DNA of 59,485 nt, from contig JBCCFD010000001.1 in the NCBI GenBank assembly GCA_039029915.1, positions 1 to 59,485 of the forward strand, written 5' to 3'. The notes under the pieces were generated by a model. It was not told the origin of the DNA and did no database searches. It was given only the letters and a program-made list of their open reading frames with translations. Of the stretch, positions 41,548 to 51,256 are shown piece by piece. Position 1 is the stretch's first letter. Each line of letters begins with the position of its first letter. Position numbers and translations under genes: made by a program. Source of the DNA: QQUD01 sp039029915. Lineage in GTDB: Bacteria; Chloroflexota; Anaerolineae; Promineifilales; Promineifilaceae.

Positions 41548-41656
41548 GTTCCGAAGTTTCTAAATTGAAAACCTTGTTAAGTAAAAGCTTTGGAACCTTA
41601 AGGAAACGAAGTTTATGACCGTTATGTTATTCAAAGCGGGAGCTTCATTTTACCTA
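41548..41656 (+). repeat. Dispersed two-hairpin repeat, copy D
   Basis: Hairpin 1 is GTTCCGAAG (41548-41556) with CTTTGGAAC (41588-41596), where one change leaves a G-U pair. Hairpin 2 is GAAACGAAG (41603-41611) with CTTCATTTT (41643-41651), then ACCTAA. Most similar to copy A in the spacer bases (AAAACCTTGTT, TTATTCAAAGC). Confidence 0.78.
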
Positions 41657-42010
41657 AGCTCAAAAAGTGATTTACTTTAGCAAAAATAGTATACAAGAGT
41701 CCAACTTTTCTGTCTAGATTGTAAATCAATATAAAGATCATACTAAAGCCCCATTGCTGGTGGCTTTTTGGAAAGCTACATTGTAATGGATGTGAACTAA
41801 CATCTCAATGACACGCATGGGAGTCGTTTAACGAACGTTTGGGAATCAGCTGGGTCCTAGCTAAATATTAGATAATCGAATTGTAGAACAAGTTCTTTTT
41901 CTACACTTTTTCTACAATAGAAATACTGCTTAATTTATTTTGTTATCTCCTAACTCGAACTGGTGGGTTACAAAGTCAATTGAGTGGCCAATATTGACTC
42001 AATTTGAATC
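41657..42010. other. Intergenic region upstream of the Nudix gene, no gene seen
   Basis: AT-rich stretch of about 350 bp. A weak hairpin AAAGCC (41745-41750) / GGCTTT (41762-41767) followed by T residues is the only structure noticed. No convincing promoter was found. Confidence 0.35.
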
Positions 42011-42505
42011 GTGATTGATAACATTGAAAACCCTAAAATTGAATCTAATATTTCGACTTTCAATGAAGCACCTGATAAGCCTTTGCCGCTAGAAGTTGTG
42101 AATGCAGTTGTTTTTAATGATGAGGGGCAAGCTTTGGTGATTGAAAGTGATGCAGTGACTAAACCTATCGGTAAATGGGCGATGGTAGAGGCGTTGATCA
42201 CGGAGTCTGATGACCCATTAACGGCCGTTCAGAACGCGCTCCTCAGCCTAACGGGATTTCAAGCGCAGCGCTGGAACTATATTGGTACTTATTTGAAAAA
42301 TAGCGAGCATAATGAAGGGATTGGACACATTTTTGTAGCCCAAAATGCTACAAAGCATTGTGAGCCTAAAAAAAATCCGAAGCATATTGCTGCCACTAAA
42401 TGGGTGCCTGTTGAAGAATTACGCTATGGTTTGTTAGACGGCCGTATTCTATCAACCCGTTATGCCCTAAACGTTGCCCTAGCTTTACTCACCTTTCCTC
42501 AGTAA
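42011..42505 (+). CDS. Nudix-fold protein with degenerate Nudix box
   Basis: A 164-residue protein starting at a GTG. The pattern NAVVFNDEGQALVIES, GKWAMVEALI, then the helix DPLTAVQNALLSLTGFQAQ, and later WVPVEELRYGLLDGRI matches the Nudix hydrolase fold. The catalytic Nudix box (GX5EX7REUXEEXGU) is not preserved: the RExxEE part is replaced by VQNALLS. It is therefore probably non-hydrolytic, perhaps ligand-binding or regulatory. It lies alone before the signalling block. Confidence 0.7.
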   Translation: MIDNIENPKIESNISTFNEAPDKPLPLEVVNAVVFNDEGQALVIESDAVTKPIGKWAMVEALITESDDPLTAVQNALLSLTGFQAQRWNYIGTYLKNSEHNEGIGHIFVAQNATKHCEPKKNPKHIAATKWVPVEELRYGLLDGRILSTRYALNVALALLTFPQ

Positions 42506-42641
42506 GCTCCTACAGCTCAAGTCATTCTGAAAAATTTTGTTAACGCGACCTGAATTGTATGATTCTTAGCAAAACTTTATGTAAACTTCGCAAATTTTAA
42601 AAGGCTTAGGCCGCTAGAAGGGCATCCATTTTTCCCATCAA

Positions 42642-43751
42642 TTATTTTTGGATGCTCACTAATTCTTTAAGCTCATACGCCAACAAAGGTTTCCGACGCC
42701 GTTTTAACTGCATTTCCCCCAGCGGTTCAACTTTTACTAAAGTACTGTACCCTCTTGCTTCCTCTAATGTAGAATTGGAAATAATAATCTGATTTTCTTT
42801 CGCATTAGAACATAGGTGAAAAGCCACATTTGTAACATCACCAACCGTTGCAAATTGGAACCGATTCTTTGAACCGATGTAGCTAGGGGTTACCAGACCC
42901 GTGCTAATTCCAATCCCAAACCCTAGCTTAGGCAAGTCGTCGTCAATCCTGTTAATTTTTTGTAAACTTTCTTGAATTTCTAACGCTGCCAAACAGGCTC
43001 TGAGGGCATGATCAGGTTGATCGTCAGGCACATTAAACGTTGCCATTAATAGGTCGCCAATCAGTTGAATAATGCTACCTTCAAACAATTCAATGGATGC
43101 TGAAATCACGTCGAAATATCGATTTAATACCTTAACCGTTTCTTCTGGTGACACCTGTTCAGCAAACGCCGTGAAGTTTCGCATATCGGTAAAAAGGATG
43201 CTGCATTCTCTGACCGTGTTACTTCCAGGAAAGGGAACCTCTTCGTCATGAATGATTTTTCGAGCGACGCGAGCAGGCATAAAACGTTCTAACAACCGAT
43301 TAAGGCGAGCTGAAGTGTGATCCATTTTGGCGTGGAGCATATGGATTTCTTCAATACTTTTCCGAAGAGCGATTTCCAATTCCCCTTCGTCAGTCACCTC
43401 TTCAATGAGGATAAGCACATAAGGAACATTGGGTAATTTTTCAAAATGTAATCGTAAAAAGAGCGTTGAGCCTTCTGGCGAGCGATGCTGGATTTTCGGC
43501 GTTGTGATTGGAACCGTTAGATTTTCTACAAATAATCCATTTGGTAAATCCAGTTCAGCAATTTCCGGCAATAAGTCGTAGACAGACGCTCTAGCCTCGC
43601 CATTAGAAACCTGTTCGAAATGAGCAAATAGCATCCCTTGATGTTCAAGGACCGAAAAATTTATATCAATAATCAGAAAATTTAGATTTGTGCTTTTAAG
43701 AATTGAATTTACGAGGACTTGGTTGGAAACGAGTTGAGTATTTTGTTGCAT
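42642..43751 (-). CDS. Class III nucleotide cyclase-like protein with substituted active site
   Basis: A 369-residue protein: an N-terminal sensory region of PAS type (about 15-120), a helical linker (125-160) and a class III adenylate/guanylate cyclase domain (about 180-365). Both metal aspartates are present (Asp189 in LFTDMRNFT, Asp233 in IGDLLMATF). The residue that is normally the base-selecting Lys is Gln229. In the motif normally written NxxxR, Asn308 is kept but the transition-state Arg is His312 (NVAFH). Activity may be lost or altered. It starts 28 bp from the divergent histidine kinase at 43780, so the two probably share control. Confidence 0.83.
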   Translation of the reverse strand: MQQNTQLVSNQVLVNSILKSTNLNFLIIDINFSVLEHQGMLFAHFEQVSNGEARASVYDLLPEIAELDLPNGLFVENLTVPITTPKIQHRSPEGSTLFLRLHFEKLPNVPYVLILIEEVTDEGELEIALRKSIEEIHMLHAKMDHTSARLNRLLERFMPARVARKIIHDEEVPFPGSNTVRECSILFTDMRNFTAFAEQVSPEETVKVLNRYFDVISASIELFEGSIIQLIGDLLMATFNVPDDQPDHALRACLAALEIQESLQKINRIDDDLPKLGFGIGISTGLVTPSYIGSKNRFQFATVGDVTNVAFHLCSNAKENQIIISNSTLEEARGYSTLVKVEPLGEMQLKRRRKPLLAYELKELVSIQK

Positions 43752-43779
43752 ATTGTATCTTGTAAATTAGGAAATTTTT

Positions 43780-45504
43780 ATGAATGGCATTGATAAAACT
43801 GTAAACCACACGATAGATAGAAATACGCTATCGGAGCTTCGAGAGAAGGCTGAGCTTGTTTTAAGGGGGATGAGTGATGATATTGAAGGATTCAGCATTG
43901 ATGACACAAAAAGATTAATCCATGAGTTGCATGTTTATCAAATTGAGCTTGAACTCCAGAATCAATCCCTTCGTGAAGCCCAGGAAGATATTCAAAAAGC
44001 GCAGGAACAATATTTTCATCTCTTTAATTTTGCGCCAGTTGGTTATGTAACGCTACAGGACAATGGTATTATTTTAGTGGCAAATCATACATTCCAAAAG
44101 CAAACCTACACTGAAAATGTAAACATCATTGAGAAGCCGTTTACCGACTTTATTTCTAAACAATCTCAAGATAAATTTTATCTCTTCTTGCGCCAAATAT
44201 TAATTGAAAAGAATCTCCACAGCTGTGAAGTTTCACTCGTTCGCCCTGATAAATCAGAATTTCCAGTCAAATTAGAAGGGGGGATGACGCATGATCCCTT
44301 ATTTGATAAAGAGGTGATTCAGGTAATGGTGAGCGATATTACTGCCCGTAAAAAAGCCGAAGAGGCGATGTACAACGCCCAAAAATTAGAAAGCTTGGGC
44401 ATTATGGCGGGTGGCGTAGCCCATGATTTTAATAATCTCATGACGGCCATTAATAACCAGAATACGTTAGCCTTAGCCAAAATGGGTGAAGGCCACCCCA
44501 GCTTTACCCACATCGAGAAATCATTAGCCGTGATTCAACGTGCTGCTCAGCTCACAAAGAAATTGCTTGACTATACGGGGCAATCGCATGTTAAAAAAGA
44601 GATTATTAACATCAATAATCTCATTTTAGACAATGTTAATCTGCTTGAAGCCACCCTTCCCAGTACCGTTTTAATCGAAACGAATCTTGCTAAAGATTTA
44701 GGATTTATTGAAGCAGACCCTGGCCAAATTCAGCAGGTTATCATTAATTTGATCATTAATGCGGCCGAATCTTATGCAAATGAAGCCGGTAAAGTTTCAA
44801 TTTACAGCGGCATGGAAATCATTGAACATAATGTGACAAATCCATTGAATAATAATCTTATTCAAAAAGGAATGTACCTTAGAATTGACGTTATTGACTA
44901 TGGAAACGGGATGAGTCCCCAAACGGTGAGTAAAATTTTTGACCCGTTTTACACGACTAAATTTACAGGTCGAGGATTGGGATTGGCGGCTGTTCAAGGG
45001 ATATTGAAAATTCACAATGGGGCCATCCGGTTAGAAACAAAAGAAGGCGAGGGTAGCCGCTTTACCATCCTGCTGCCAGCACTCACGGATGTTCGTGAGC
45101 CTGAACACCAAGGCCCTATTGCCTCAAGAGACGATTATTCAAACCGAATGCTCTTGGTTGTTGATGATGAAGATTATGTGCGAGATAGCCTTACTGAGCT
45201 CCTGCAGCTCAAGGGGTTCCACGTGCTGGCGGCAGAAAATGGACAAAGGGCTATTCAGCTCTATCGATACTACCGTGAAAAAATCTCGGTTGTGTTGTGC
45301 GATATGACAATGCCCGTGATGAGCGGGGCAGAAACCATACGACGATTGCGAAGCATTAATCCTGAGGTGCCCGTGATCGTTTTTTCTGGATACGGTGAGG
45401 AAAAAGCGCTTCATCAAATGCGAGGGTTGGAGCCTTTTATTTTTTTGCAAAAGCCTTTGGCTTTGGAAACGATTTTAGAAAATATTGCCAAAATTGAAAT
45501 CTAA
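43780..45504 (+). CDS. Hybrid sensor histidine kinase (PAS-HisKA-HATPase-receiver)
   Basis: A 574-residue soluble kinase. Domains in order: an N-terminal helical region (20-75), PAS (about 78-190), dimerisation/phosphoacceptor domain with His215 in VAHDFNNL, ATPase domain with N-box INLIINAAESY, G1 DYGNGMS and G2 GRGLGLAAVQ, and a C-terminal receiver with Asp508 (LCDMTMP) and Lys558. No membrane segment is visible, so it senses a cytoplasmic signal. It leads the plus-strand block of CheB-CheR fusion genes and is divergent from the cyclase-like gene. It may pass phosphate on to another partner, none of which is encoded in the window. Confidence 0.93.
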   Translation: MNGIDKTVNHTIDRNTLSELREKAELVLRGMSDDIEGFSIDDTKRLIHELHVYQIELELQNQSLREAQEDIQKAQEQYFHLFNFAPVGYVTLQDNGIILVANHTFQKQTYTENVNIIEKPFTDFISKQSQDKFYLFLRQILIEKNLHSCEVSLVRPDKSEFPVKLEGGMTHDPLFDKEVIQVMVSDITARKKAEEAMYNAQKLESLGIMAGGVAHDFNNLMTAINNQNTLALAKMGEGHPSFTHIEKSLAVIQRAAQLTKKLLDYTGQSHVKKEIININNLILDNVNLLEATLPSTVLIETNLAKDLGFIEADPGQIQQVIINLIINAAESYANEAGKVSIYSGMEIIEHNVTNPLNNNLIQKGMYLRIDVIDYGNGMSPQTVSKIFDPFYTTKFTGRGLGLAAVQGILKIHNGAIRLETKEGEGSRFTILLPALTDVREPEHQGPIASRDDYSNRMLLVVDDEDYVRDSLTELLQLKGFHVLAAENGQRAIQLYRYYREKISVVLCDMTMPVMSGAETIRRLRSINPEVPVIVFSGYGEEKALHQMRGLEPFIFLQKPLALETILENIAKIEI

Positions 45505-45627
45505 TGTTTCTTCTCAGTAATTTGATGAAGAATGATTGTGAAGAAGTTAGACGAAACATCAGGTTCTGTCCATTTCGATTCCCATCGTGTGATGATGGAC
45601 AGAACCATAGCAGTTGAGGAAAGTTGA

Positions 45628-48594
45628 GTGACGGATCAAAAGAAGGTTGAGACAGAACGAGAAATAAAGGATCAGAAGCCAAAACAACCTAAGCAAGACG
45701 GTGTAACCCCTCAATTTATTGTGGGTATTGGCGCTTCGGCTGGTGGGCTTGAGGCATTAGAAAAGTTTTTTAAGAATGTGCCGCCAGATACAGGAATGGG
45801 TTTTGTAATTATCCAGCACCTGCTGCCCACTCATAAAAGCTTGATGGCTGAGCTGCTGGGTAAAATGACCAAAATGATGGTGGAGGAAGCCGAAGAAGGG
45901 GTTGTTGTTAAACCAAATTGTGTTTATTTGATCCCTAGTGGAAAGACGATGACTATCAAAAAAGGGGCATTGTTGCTGGAGGAGCGGGAGCCTAAACCGA
46001 CGCTTTCGATGCCGATTGACATATTTTTTGAATCATTGGCACTCGATCAAAAAGAGCAAGCTGTGGGTGTGGTCCTGTCGGGCAACGGAAGTGATGGCAC
46101 CAATGGGATTCGGGAGATCAAGAAGTATAACGGCCGTATTTACTCCCAAGATACCCAAACCGCCCAATTTACCGGCATGCCCCACAACGCTATCAATACC
46201 CAAATTTTGGATTACGTCGCTTCCCCAGAACTGCTGCCTAAAGCTATCATTCACAACCTCAAAATTGAAGTTCAAACAAAACCTCAAGAACCCACCCTAG
46301 ACGTGCCCCCTTTTCAACGAATACTCAAGCTAATTGCCACCCAAACGGGCGTTGATTTTTCCTATTACAAGCAAAATACGCTTCTAAGACGCATCGAACG
46401 TCGGATGCAAATTTTACAGTTCAGCTCATTGGAAGAATATTCTGCTATTTTGTCGCAATCCCACGACGAGATTGATTTGCTCTTTCAGGATATGTTAATT
46501 GGTGTGACCAGCTTCTTTAGAGATCCTGAAACGTTTGAAGCTCTGAAAAGATTAGCGCTCACCCCCTTGGTCTTGAACAAAAAACCACACGACGTCATCC
46601 GCGTTTGGGTGCCTGGCTGTTCATCCGGTGAAGAAGCGTATACGCTGGCGATGTTATTTCGTGAGGTGATGTCTGAAACAGGGCGAAAGGTCAACGTCAA
46701 AATTTTTGCGACAGATATTGATCAAAACGCCATCGATTTTGCAAGCCGAGGATTTTATGCCGCAAACTCATTCAATTCAATGTCTGAAGAGCGACGCGAA
46801 GCATTTTTCAACACACACGGTAAATCTTATGAAGTGAAACGATACCTTCGGGAGATGATCGTTTTTGCCAAACAAAACTTGTTGACTGATCCACCTTTTT
46901 CTCGCATTGATCTTATTTCCTGCCGAAACTTACTGATTTACTTTGAACTCCCGTACCAAAAGAAAGCCGGCAATATTTTCCGCTTTGGCTTAAATCAAAA
47001 TGGCTATCTTCTTTTGGGTTCAAGTGAGGTTCTAGATAGTGAAAAAGATTTCAAAACGATCGATGCTAAACATCGAATATTTGAATATCAGCGTAAAAAC
47101 CACCGATTTTCCCAACCGACCACCCAGCCGATTTTAAAAAGTAATGATTACCAAGCTGTGAGGCCCCAATACAGCGGTGAATCAATCCCCAAGCGAATTA
47201 GAACCCAAATAGAAATGGACAATATGCTGTATAAAGATTTGCTTGAATCTTTCCATACAGCCTCAATCCTGATCGATAATAATCGGTTTATTAAGTATGC
47301 GTTTGGGAATTTAAAACCGTTTCTCAATGTTCCTTCTGGGGGAAGAATTGAATTTGATTTGGTAAACATGGCGATTGACGAACTCTCAATTCCGCTCAGT
47401 ACGGCGATACACAAAGCGTTTAAATTAGAGCGACGCATTGAATATCATCATGTGCCATTTATTGTGGATGATGATAAGAAGATGATACTGGATATTTCAG
47501 CCTCACCAGTCTACATTAAATCCACCGGAGAATCATTTGCTCTTATTGTTTTTCAAACTAAGGAGTTAGACACAGATTTTAGTGTTGACTATGACGAGAG
47601 TGGACCAGAAGGGTGGACCCAGTCAGCCATCGAGCGTATTCAACAGCTTGAAAAAGAGCTGGACTTTTCGCAGGAAAATTTGCAGGCGACGATCGAAGAG
47701 CTGGAAACGGCCAATGAAGAGCTGCAGGCGACAAATGAAGAGCTTTTAGCCTCAAATGAGGAGCTTCAAAGTACAAACGAGGAGCTTCAATCCGTTAATG
47801 AAGAACTTTTGACCGTGAATGCGGAGTATCAGGTCAAAATTCATGAGCTAACTGAGGTGAACAATGACGTTAGCAATTTGTTTAATACGACACAAGTTGG
47901 TACCATCTTTTTAGACGAGAACTTAAATATTCGTAAGTTTACGCCAGCGGCTCGACGTGAAATCAACCTAATTGATCAAGATATAGGCAGACCGTTATCC
48001 CACATTTCGCACAACTTAATTGGCATTGATTTAGCAGACGAAGCCATGACTGTACTGAATACGCTCATTGTTCGCGAAAAAGAAGTTCAAAATGAACAGG
48101 GTATTTGGTTCATGATTAAGATGATTCCCTATCGCACGGTTGAAAACGTGATTAAGGGAATTGTCATTACGCTTGTTGACATCACCTTGCTGAAGAAGAC
48201 TCAAGTTGAGTTGGAAGCGCTGGCGGAATCGACTCGCAAAAATGAGCTTCGTTTCCATCAAGCCCTTCAATTTTCAAGAATCGCTATTTTCCATCAGGAT
48301 CAAGAGCTGCGATACAGCTGGGTTTACAATCCTTTTCCAAAGTTTCCCGGATATGAAGATCGCTCAACCATTGGCAAAACAGATTATGATCTCTTTTTGG
48401 AAAAGGATGCAAAAAAGCTGACCGAAAAGAAGCAAACGGTGTTGGTCACCGGTCTAGGTACTCGGGAAGTGGTAGAACTTACGATTCAAAATGAGCGTGT
48501 AATTTACGATTTATTTGTGGAGCCTTTGGAAAATGATAAGGGGCAAGTCGTTGGGGTGGCCTGTGTGTCAATTGATATTACCGATCGCAAGTGA
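45628..48594 (+). CDS. CheB-CheR fusion with coiled coil and PAS domains, copy 1
   Basis: A 988-residue cytoplasmic protein. The CheB methylesterase domain (about 30-215) has catalytic Ser38 (GIGASAGG), His64 (IIQHL) and Asp156 (SGNGSDGT) and no receiver domain. The CheR methyltransferase domain (about 225-490) has the SAM site VWVPGCSSGEEAYTLAM. A middle domain (540-640), a heptad coiled coil with NEELQ/NEELL repeats (about 670-745), a PAS domain (750-860) and a second PAS (875-985) follow. The GTG at 45628 has a GAGGA site. Such proteins combine the two enzymes that add and remove methyl groups, possibly on targets other than chemoreceptors. No chemoreceptor gene is in the window. Confidence 0.92.
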   Translation: MTDQKKVETEREIKDQKPKQPKQDGVTPQFIVGIGASAGGLEALEKFFKNVPPDTGMGFVIIQHLLPTHKSLMAELLGKMTKMMVEEAEEGVVVKPNCVYLIPSGKTMTIKKGALLLEEREPKPTLSMPIDIFFESLALDQKEQAVGVVLSGNGSDGTNGIREIKKYNGRIYSQDTQTAQFTGMPHNAINTQILDYVASPELLPKAIIHNLKIEVQTKPQEPTLDVPPFQRILKLIATQTGVDFSYYKQNTLLRRIERRMQILQFSSLEEYSAILSQSHDEIDLLFQDMLIGVTSFFRDPETFEALKRLALTPLVLNKKPHDVIRVWVPGCSSGEEAYTLAMLFREVMSETGRKVNVKIFATDIDQNAIDFASRGFYAANSFNSMSEERREAFFNTHGKSYEVKRYLREMIVFAKQNLLTDPPFSRIDLISCRNLLIYFELPYQKKAGNIFRFGLNQNGYLLLGSSEVLDSEKDFKTIDAKHRIFEYQRKNHRFSQPTTQPILKSNDYQAVRPQYSGESIPKRIRTQIEMDNMLYKDLLESFHTASILIDNNRFIKYAFGNLKPFLNVPSGGRIEFDLVNMAIDELSIPLSTAIHKAFKLERRIEYHHVPFIVDDDKKMILDISASPVYIKSTGESFALIVFQTKELDTDFSVDYDESGPEGWTQSAIERIQQLEKELDFSQENLQATIEELETANEELQATNEELLASNEELQSTNEELQSVNEELLTVNAEYQVKIHELTEVNNDVSNLFNTTQVGTIFLDENLNIRKFTPAARREINLIDQDIGRPLSHISHNLIGIDLADEAMTVLNTLIVREKEVQNEQGIWFMIKMIPYRTVENVIKGIVITLVDITLLKKTQVELEALAESTRKNELRFHQALQFSRIAIFHQDQELRYSWVYNPFPKFPGYEDRSTIGKTDYDLFLEKDAKKLTEKKQTVLVTGLGTREVVELTIQNERVIYDLFVEPLENDKGQVVGVACVSIDITDRK

Positions 48595-48711
48595 AAGGGC
48601 GCTTGGGGGATGAAAAATGGAGGCTGAGCCTGTCGAGGCCGCCACCCTTTGGTTTATCAAAGGATTTAAAAACTAAGAAGTTTAGGGTGCATTGACCCCA
48701 CTGGAGAAAAG

Positions 48712-51249
48712 ATGTCTAGCAATACCCTTGAAAGTAACCAAGATTTTTATATTGTCGGTATTGGGGCTTCGGCTGGCGGGTTGATTGCGCTGGAAACATT
48801 TTTCCGCAATATTCCGTCAGATACGGGGCTGGCGTTTGTGGTGGTTCAACATCTATCTCCTGATTTTAAAAGTTTGATGGATGAACTGCTGGCCCGGTAC
48901 ACTGACATGGCAATTCACAAGGTGGTTGACGGCATTGAGGTTAAAGCGAACGCAATTTACCTGATTCCGGCGCGCAATGATATGGAAATGAGAAACGGCC
49001 GTCTTTATCTCAACTCCGTTCAATCTGAAAAACTCTCTCCCCATCACCCAATCGACACCTTCTTCAACTCCCTCGCTGAAGATCAAGGGAGCAAATCAAT
49101 TGGCATCATCCTGTCCGGTGCAGGCAGCGATGGCACTATGGGCATTCAAACCATTCACGAAAAAGAGGGGCTGGTCATGGTTCAAGATGAGGCGAGCGCC
49201 CGTTTTGGTGGGATGCCACACAGTGCTGTTTCCAGCGGGATTGCAGATTATGTGCTAGCTCCCGAAGATATGCCTGTTACCCTGCTAGACTACGTGAATG
49301 GGGAACTGAAAATTGGCAACACGGCCGAATTAGATTTTGAGAAAGTCACGGCAGAAAATGCCTTCTCCTACACCCTCACCCTGCTCCAGCGCAAATTCAA
49401 AGTCGATTTTACCCAATACAAAACGCCTACCCTCATTCGGCGTATCGAACGGCGGATGTCGCTGGCCAGTTCCGCTTCACCCGAAGATTATGTACGTAAG
49501 CTCCAAGAAAATGAAGAAGAAGAGCTTGATGCGCTCTATCGAGACATGCTGGTAGATGTGACCCACTTCTTTAGAGACCCTGAGGCGTTTGAGTGGTTAA
49601 GAGAAAACGTCGTGCCCGAAATTGTGGGGCGTAAAGAAGACCAAGACCAGCTCCGCATTTGGGTGGCCGGCTGTGCCTCTGGTGAAGAAGCCTACTCGAC
49701 TGCTATCTTGTTTTACGATGAAATGGTCAAGCAGGAGAAAGAGCTCGAAATCAAAATTTTTGCCACCGATGCCCATCAAGACTCCATTAACTTTGCCGCT
49801 GCCGGAATTTTTGAACCGGCGCGTATTAAAAAAGTACCCGAAGATCTACGTGAAAAATACTTTGTTCAGCTGGGCGAAGATTTTCAAATCGACAAACGCG
49901 TCCGACGCGGCATCGTTTTTGCGCCGCACAACCTGTTACAAGACGCTGTTTTTACCAAGCTAGACTTTATTAGCTGTCGAAATGTGTTGATCTACTTCTT
50001 GCCCGAGGTACAACGAAAAGTGTTGGTTCGTTTTCACTTTGGCTTGCTGCCTGAGGGTATTCTCTTTTTAGGCCCCAGCGAGCATCTCGGGGCATTAACT
50101 GATGAATTTGCGACGCTAAACCGCACTTGGCGTATCTTTACCAAAACGAGCAACAAACGTTTGGTTGATTCAGAGATGCTTAAATCGTATCGTGGCGTTC
50201 AATTTCCGATTAACACGCTTAAAAATCGGCCGTTGGCGTATCGGGAAGGCTGGGAAAAACCGTTGCTCGACCAATTTTTGCCAGATGGTTTGCTGGTCAA
50301 TCAACATTTACAGCTAATTCAAACCTTTGGCAACGCCTCAAAATATTTACAGTTCCCTTCGGGGAAGGTGGACTTGGTGGTGACGCGTCTTGTTCATGAG
50401 GATTTGGTAACGCCTATCCGCGCCGCGCTTCATCGATCTCGACAGGAAAAAGATGAGGTTTCTTTTGCAGCGATCAATTTGGGCAACTCTGAAGGGGAAA
50501 CGATGATAGATTTGCGTGTCTCTCCCATACGTGAAGAAAGCAACGGCGTGCTTCATCCACCCACTTACTTCTTCATTGGCTTTCGGGAAATTCAATCCCC
50601 ATCCGCTGCCTCTGAAGAGACAGCCCCAAACCAGATGGTGCTGACTGACCTTGACATCCAACACGTGGCTGAGCTTGAACGAGAGCTAGCCTTTACGCGG
50701 GAAAGCCTGCAAACCACAATTGAGGAGCTTGAAACGACGAATGAAGAGCTGCAGGCGGCGAATGAGGAATTACTGGCGGCGAATGAAGAGCTGCAAAGCA
50801 CAAATGAGGAGCTTCATTCGGTAAATGAGGAGCTTTACTCTGTAAACACGGAATATCAACAGAAAAATAATGAGCTGACCCAGCTGCACGATGATATTCA
50901 AAATCTGCAGCGGAGCAGTCAGGTGCTGACGATTTTCCTTGATGCCCAGCTGCGTATTCGAAGTTTTACTCCCGCCATTGCTGAGCTTTTTGAGATTTTA
51001 CCCCACGATGTGGGACGGCCGTTTACCCACCTCCTCTCGATTGTAAAGCTTGATGAATCGGAGTTCCACCAGCTCACAAAAAGCGCGCTAAACGGAGAGA
51101 TTAGCGAACAAGCTGTTTTGGCCCTTCAAGAAAAACAGCTGTTTATGCGGGTCATGCCTTATCGGACTGAACTTGAGGATATTGAAGGGGTTGTCTTGCA
51201 ATTTACCGATGTCACTGTGCTGCAAAATATGGCTGAATTTTTAGGGTAG
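48712..51249 (+). CDS. CheB-CheR fusion with coiled coil and PAS domain, copy 2
   Basis: An 845-residue paralogue of the preceding protein. CheB triad Ser20 (GIGASAGG), His47 (VVQHL), Asp140 (GAGSDGT). CheR SAM site IWVAGCASGEEAYSTA. The heptad coiled coil (ETTNEELQAANEELLAANEE and on) and one C-terminal PAS-like domain ending QFTDVTVLQNM. It is the shortest of the four, having a single PAS. It ends 7 bp before the next copy, so copies 2-4 are one transcription unit. The ATG at 48712 follows GGAGAAAAG. Confidence 0.92.
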   Translation: MSSNTLESNQDFYIVGIGASAGGLIALETFFRNIPSDTGLAFVVVQHLSPDFKSLMDELLARYTDMAIHKVVDGIEVKANAIYLIPARNDMEMRNGRLYLNSVQSEKLSPHHPIDTFFNSLAEDQGSKSIGIILSGAGSDGTMGIQTIHEKEGLVMVQDEASARFGGMPHSAVSSGIADYVLAPEDMPVTLLDYVNGELKIGNTAELDFEKVTAENAFSYTLTLLQRKFKVDFTQYKTPTLIRRIERRMSLASSASPEDYVRKLQENEEEELDALYRDMLVDVTHFFRDPEAFEWLRENVVPEIVGRKEDQDQLRIWVAGCASGEEAYSTAILFYDEMVKQEKELEIKIFATDAHQDSINFAAAGIFEPARIKKVPEDLREKYFVQLGEDFQIDKRVRRGIVFAPHNLLQDAVFTKLDFISCRNVLIYFLPEVQRKVLVRFHFGLLPEGILFLGPSEHLGALTDEFATLNRTWRIFTKTSNKRLVDSEMLKSYRGVQFPINTLKNRPLAYREGWEKPLLDQFLPDGLLVNQHLQLIQTFGNASKYLQFPSGKVDLVVTRLVHEDLVTPIRAALHRSRQEKDEVSFAAINLGNSEGETMIDLRVSPIREESNGVLHPPTYFFIGFREIQSPSAASEETAPNQMVLTDLDIQHVAELERELAFTRESLQTTIEELETTNEELQAANEELLAANEELQSTNEELHSVNEELYSVNTEYQQKNNELTQLHDDIQNLQRSSQVLTIFLDAQLRIRSFTPAIAELFEILPHDVGRPFTHLLSIVKLDESEFHQLTKSALNGEISEQAVLALQEKQLFMRVMPYRTELEDIEGVVLQFTDVTVLQNMAEFLG

Positions 51250-51256
51250 AGACGTT

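Noticed and set aside
45139..45450. Long antisense frames within the histidine kinase and CheB-CheR genes
   Set aside because: They are shadows of strongly coding frames with clear domains on the other strand.
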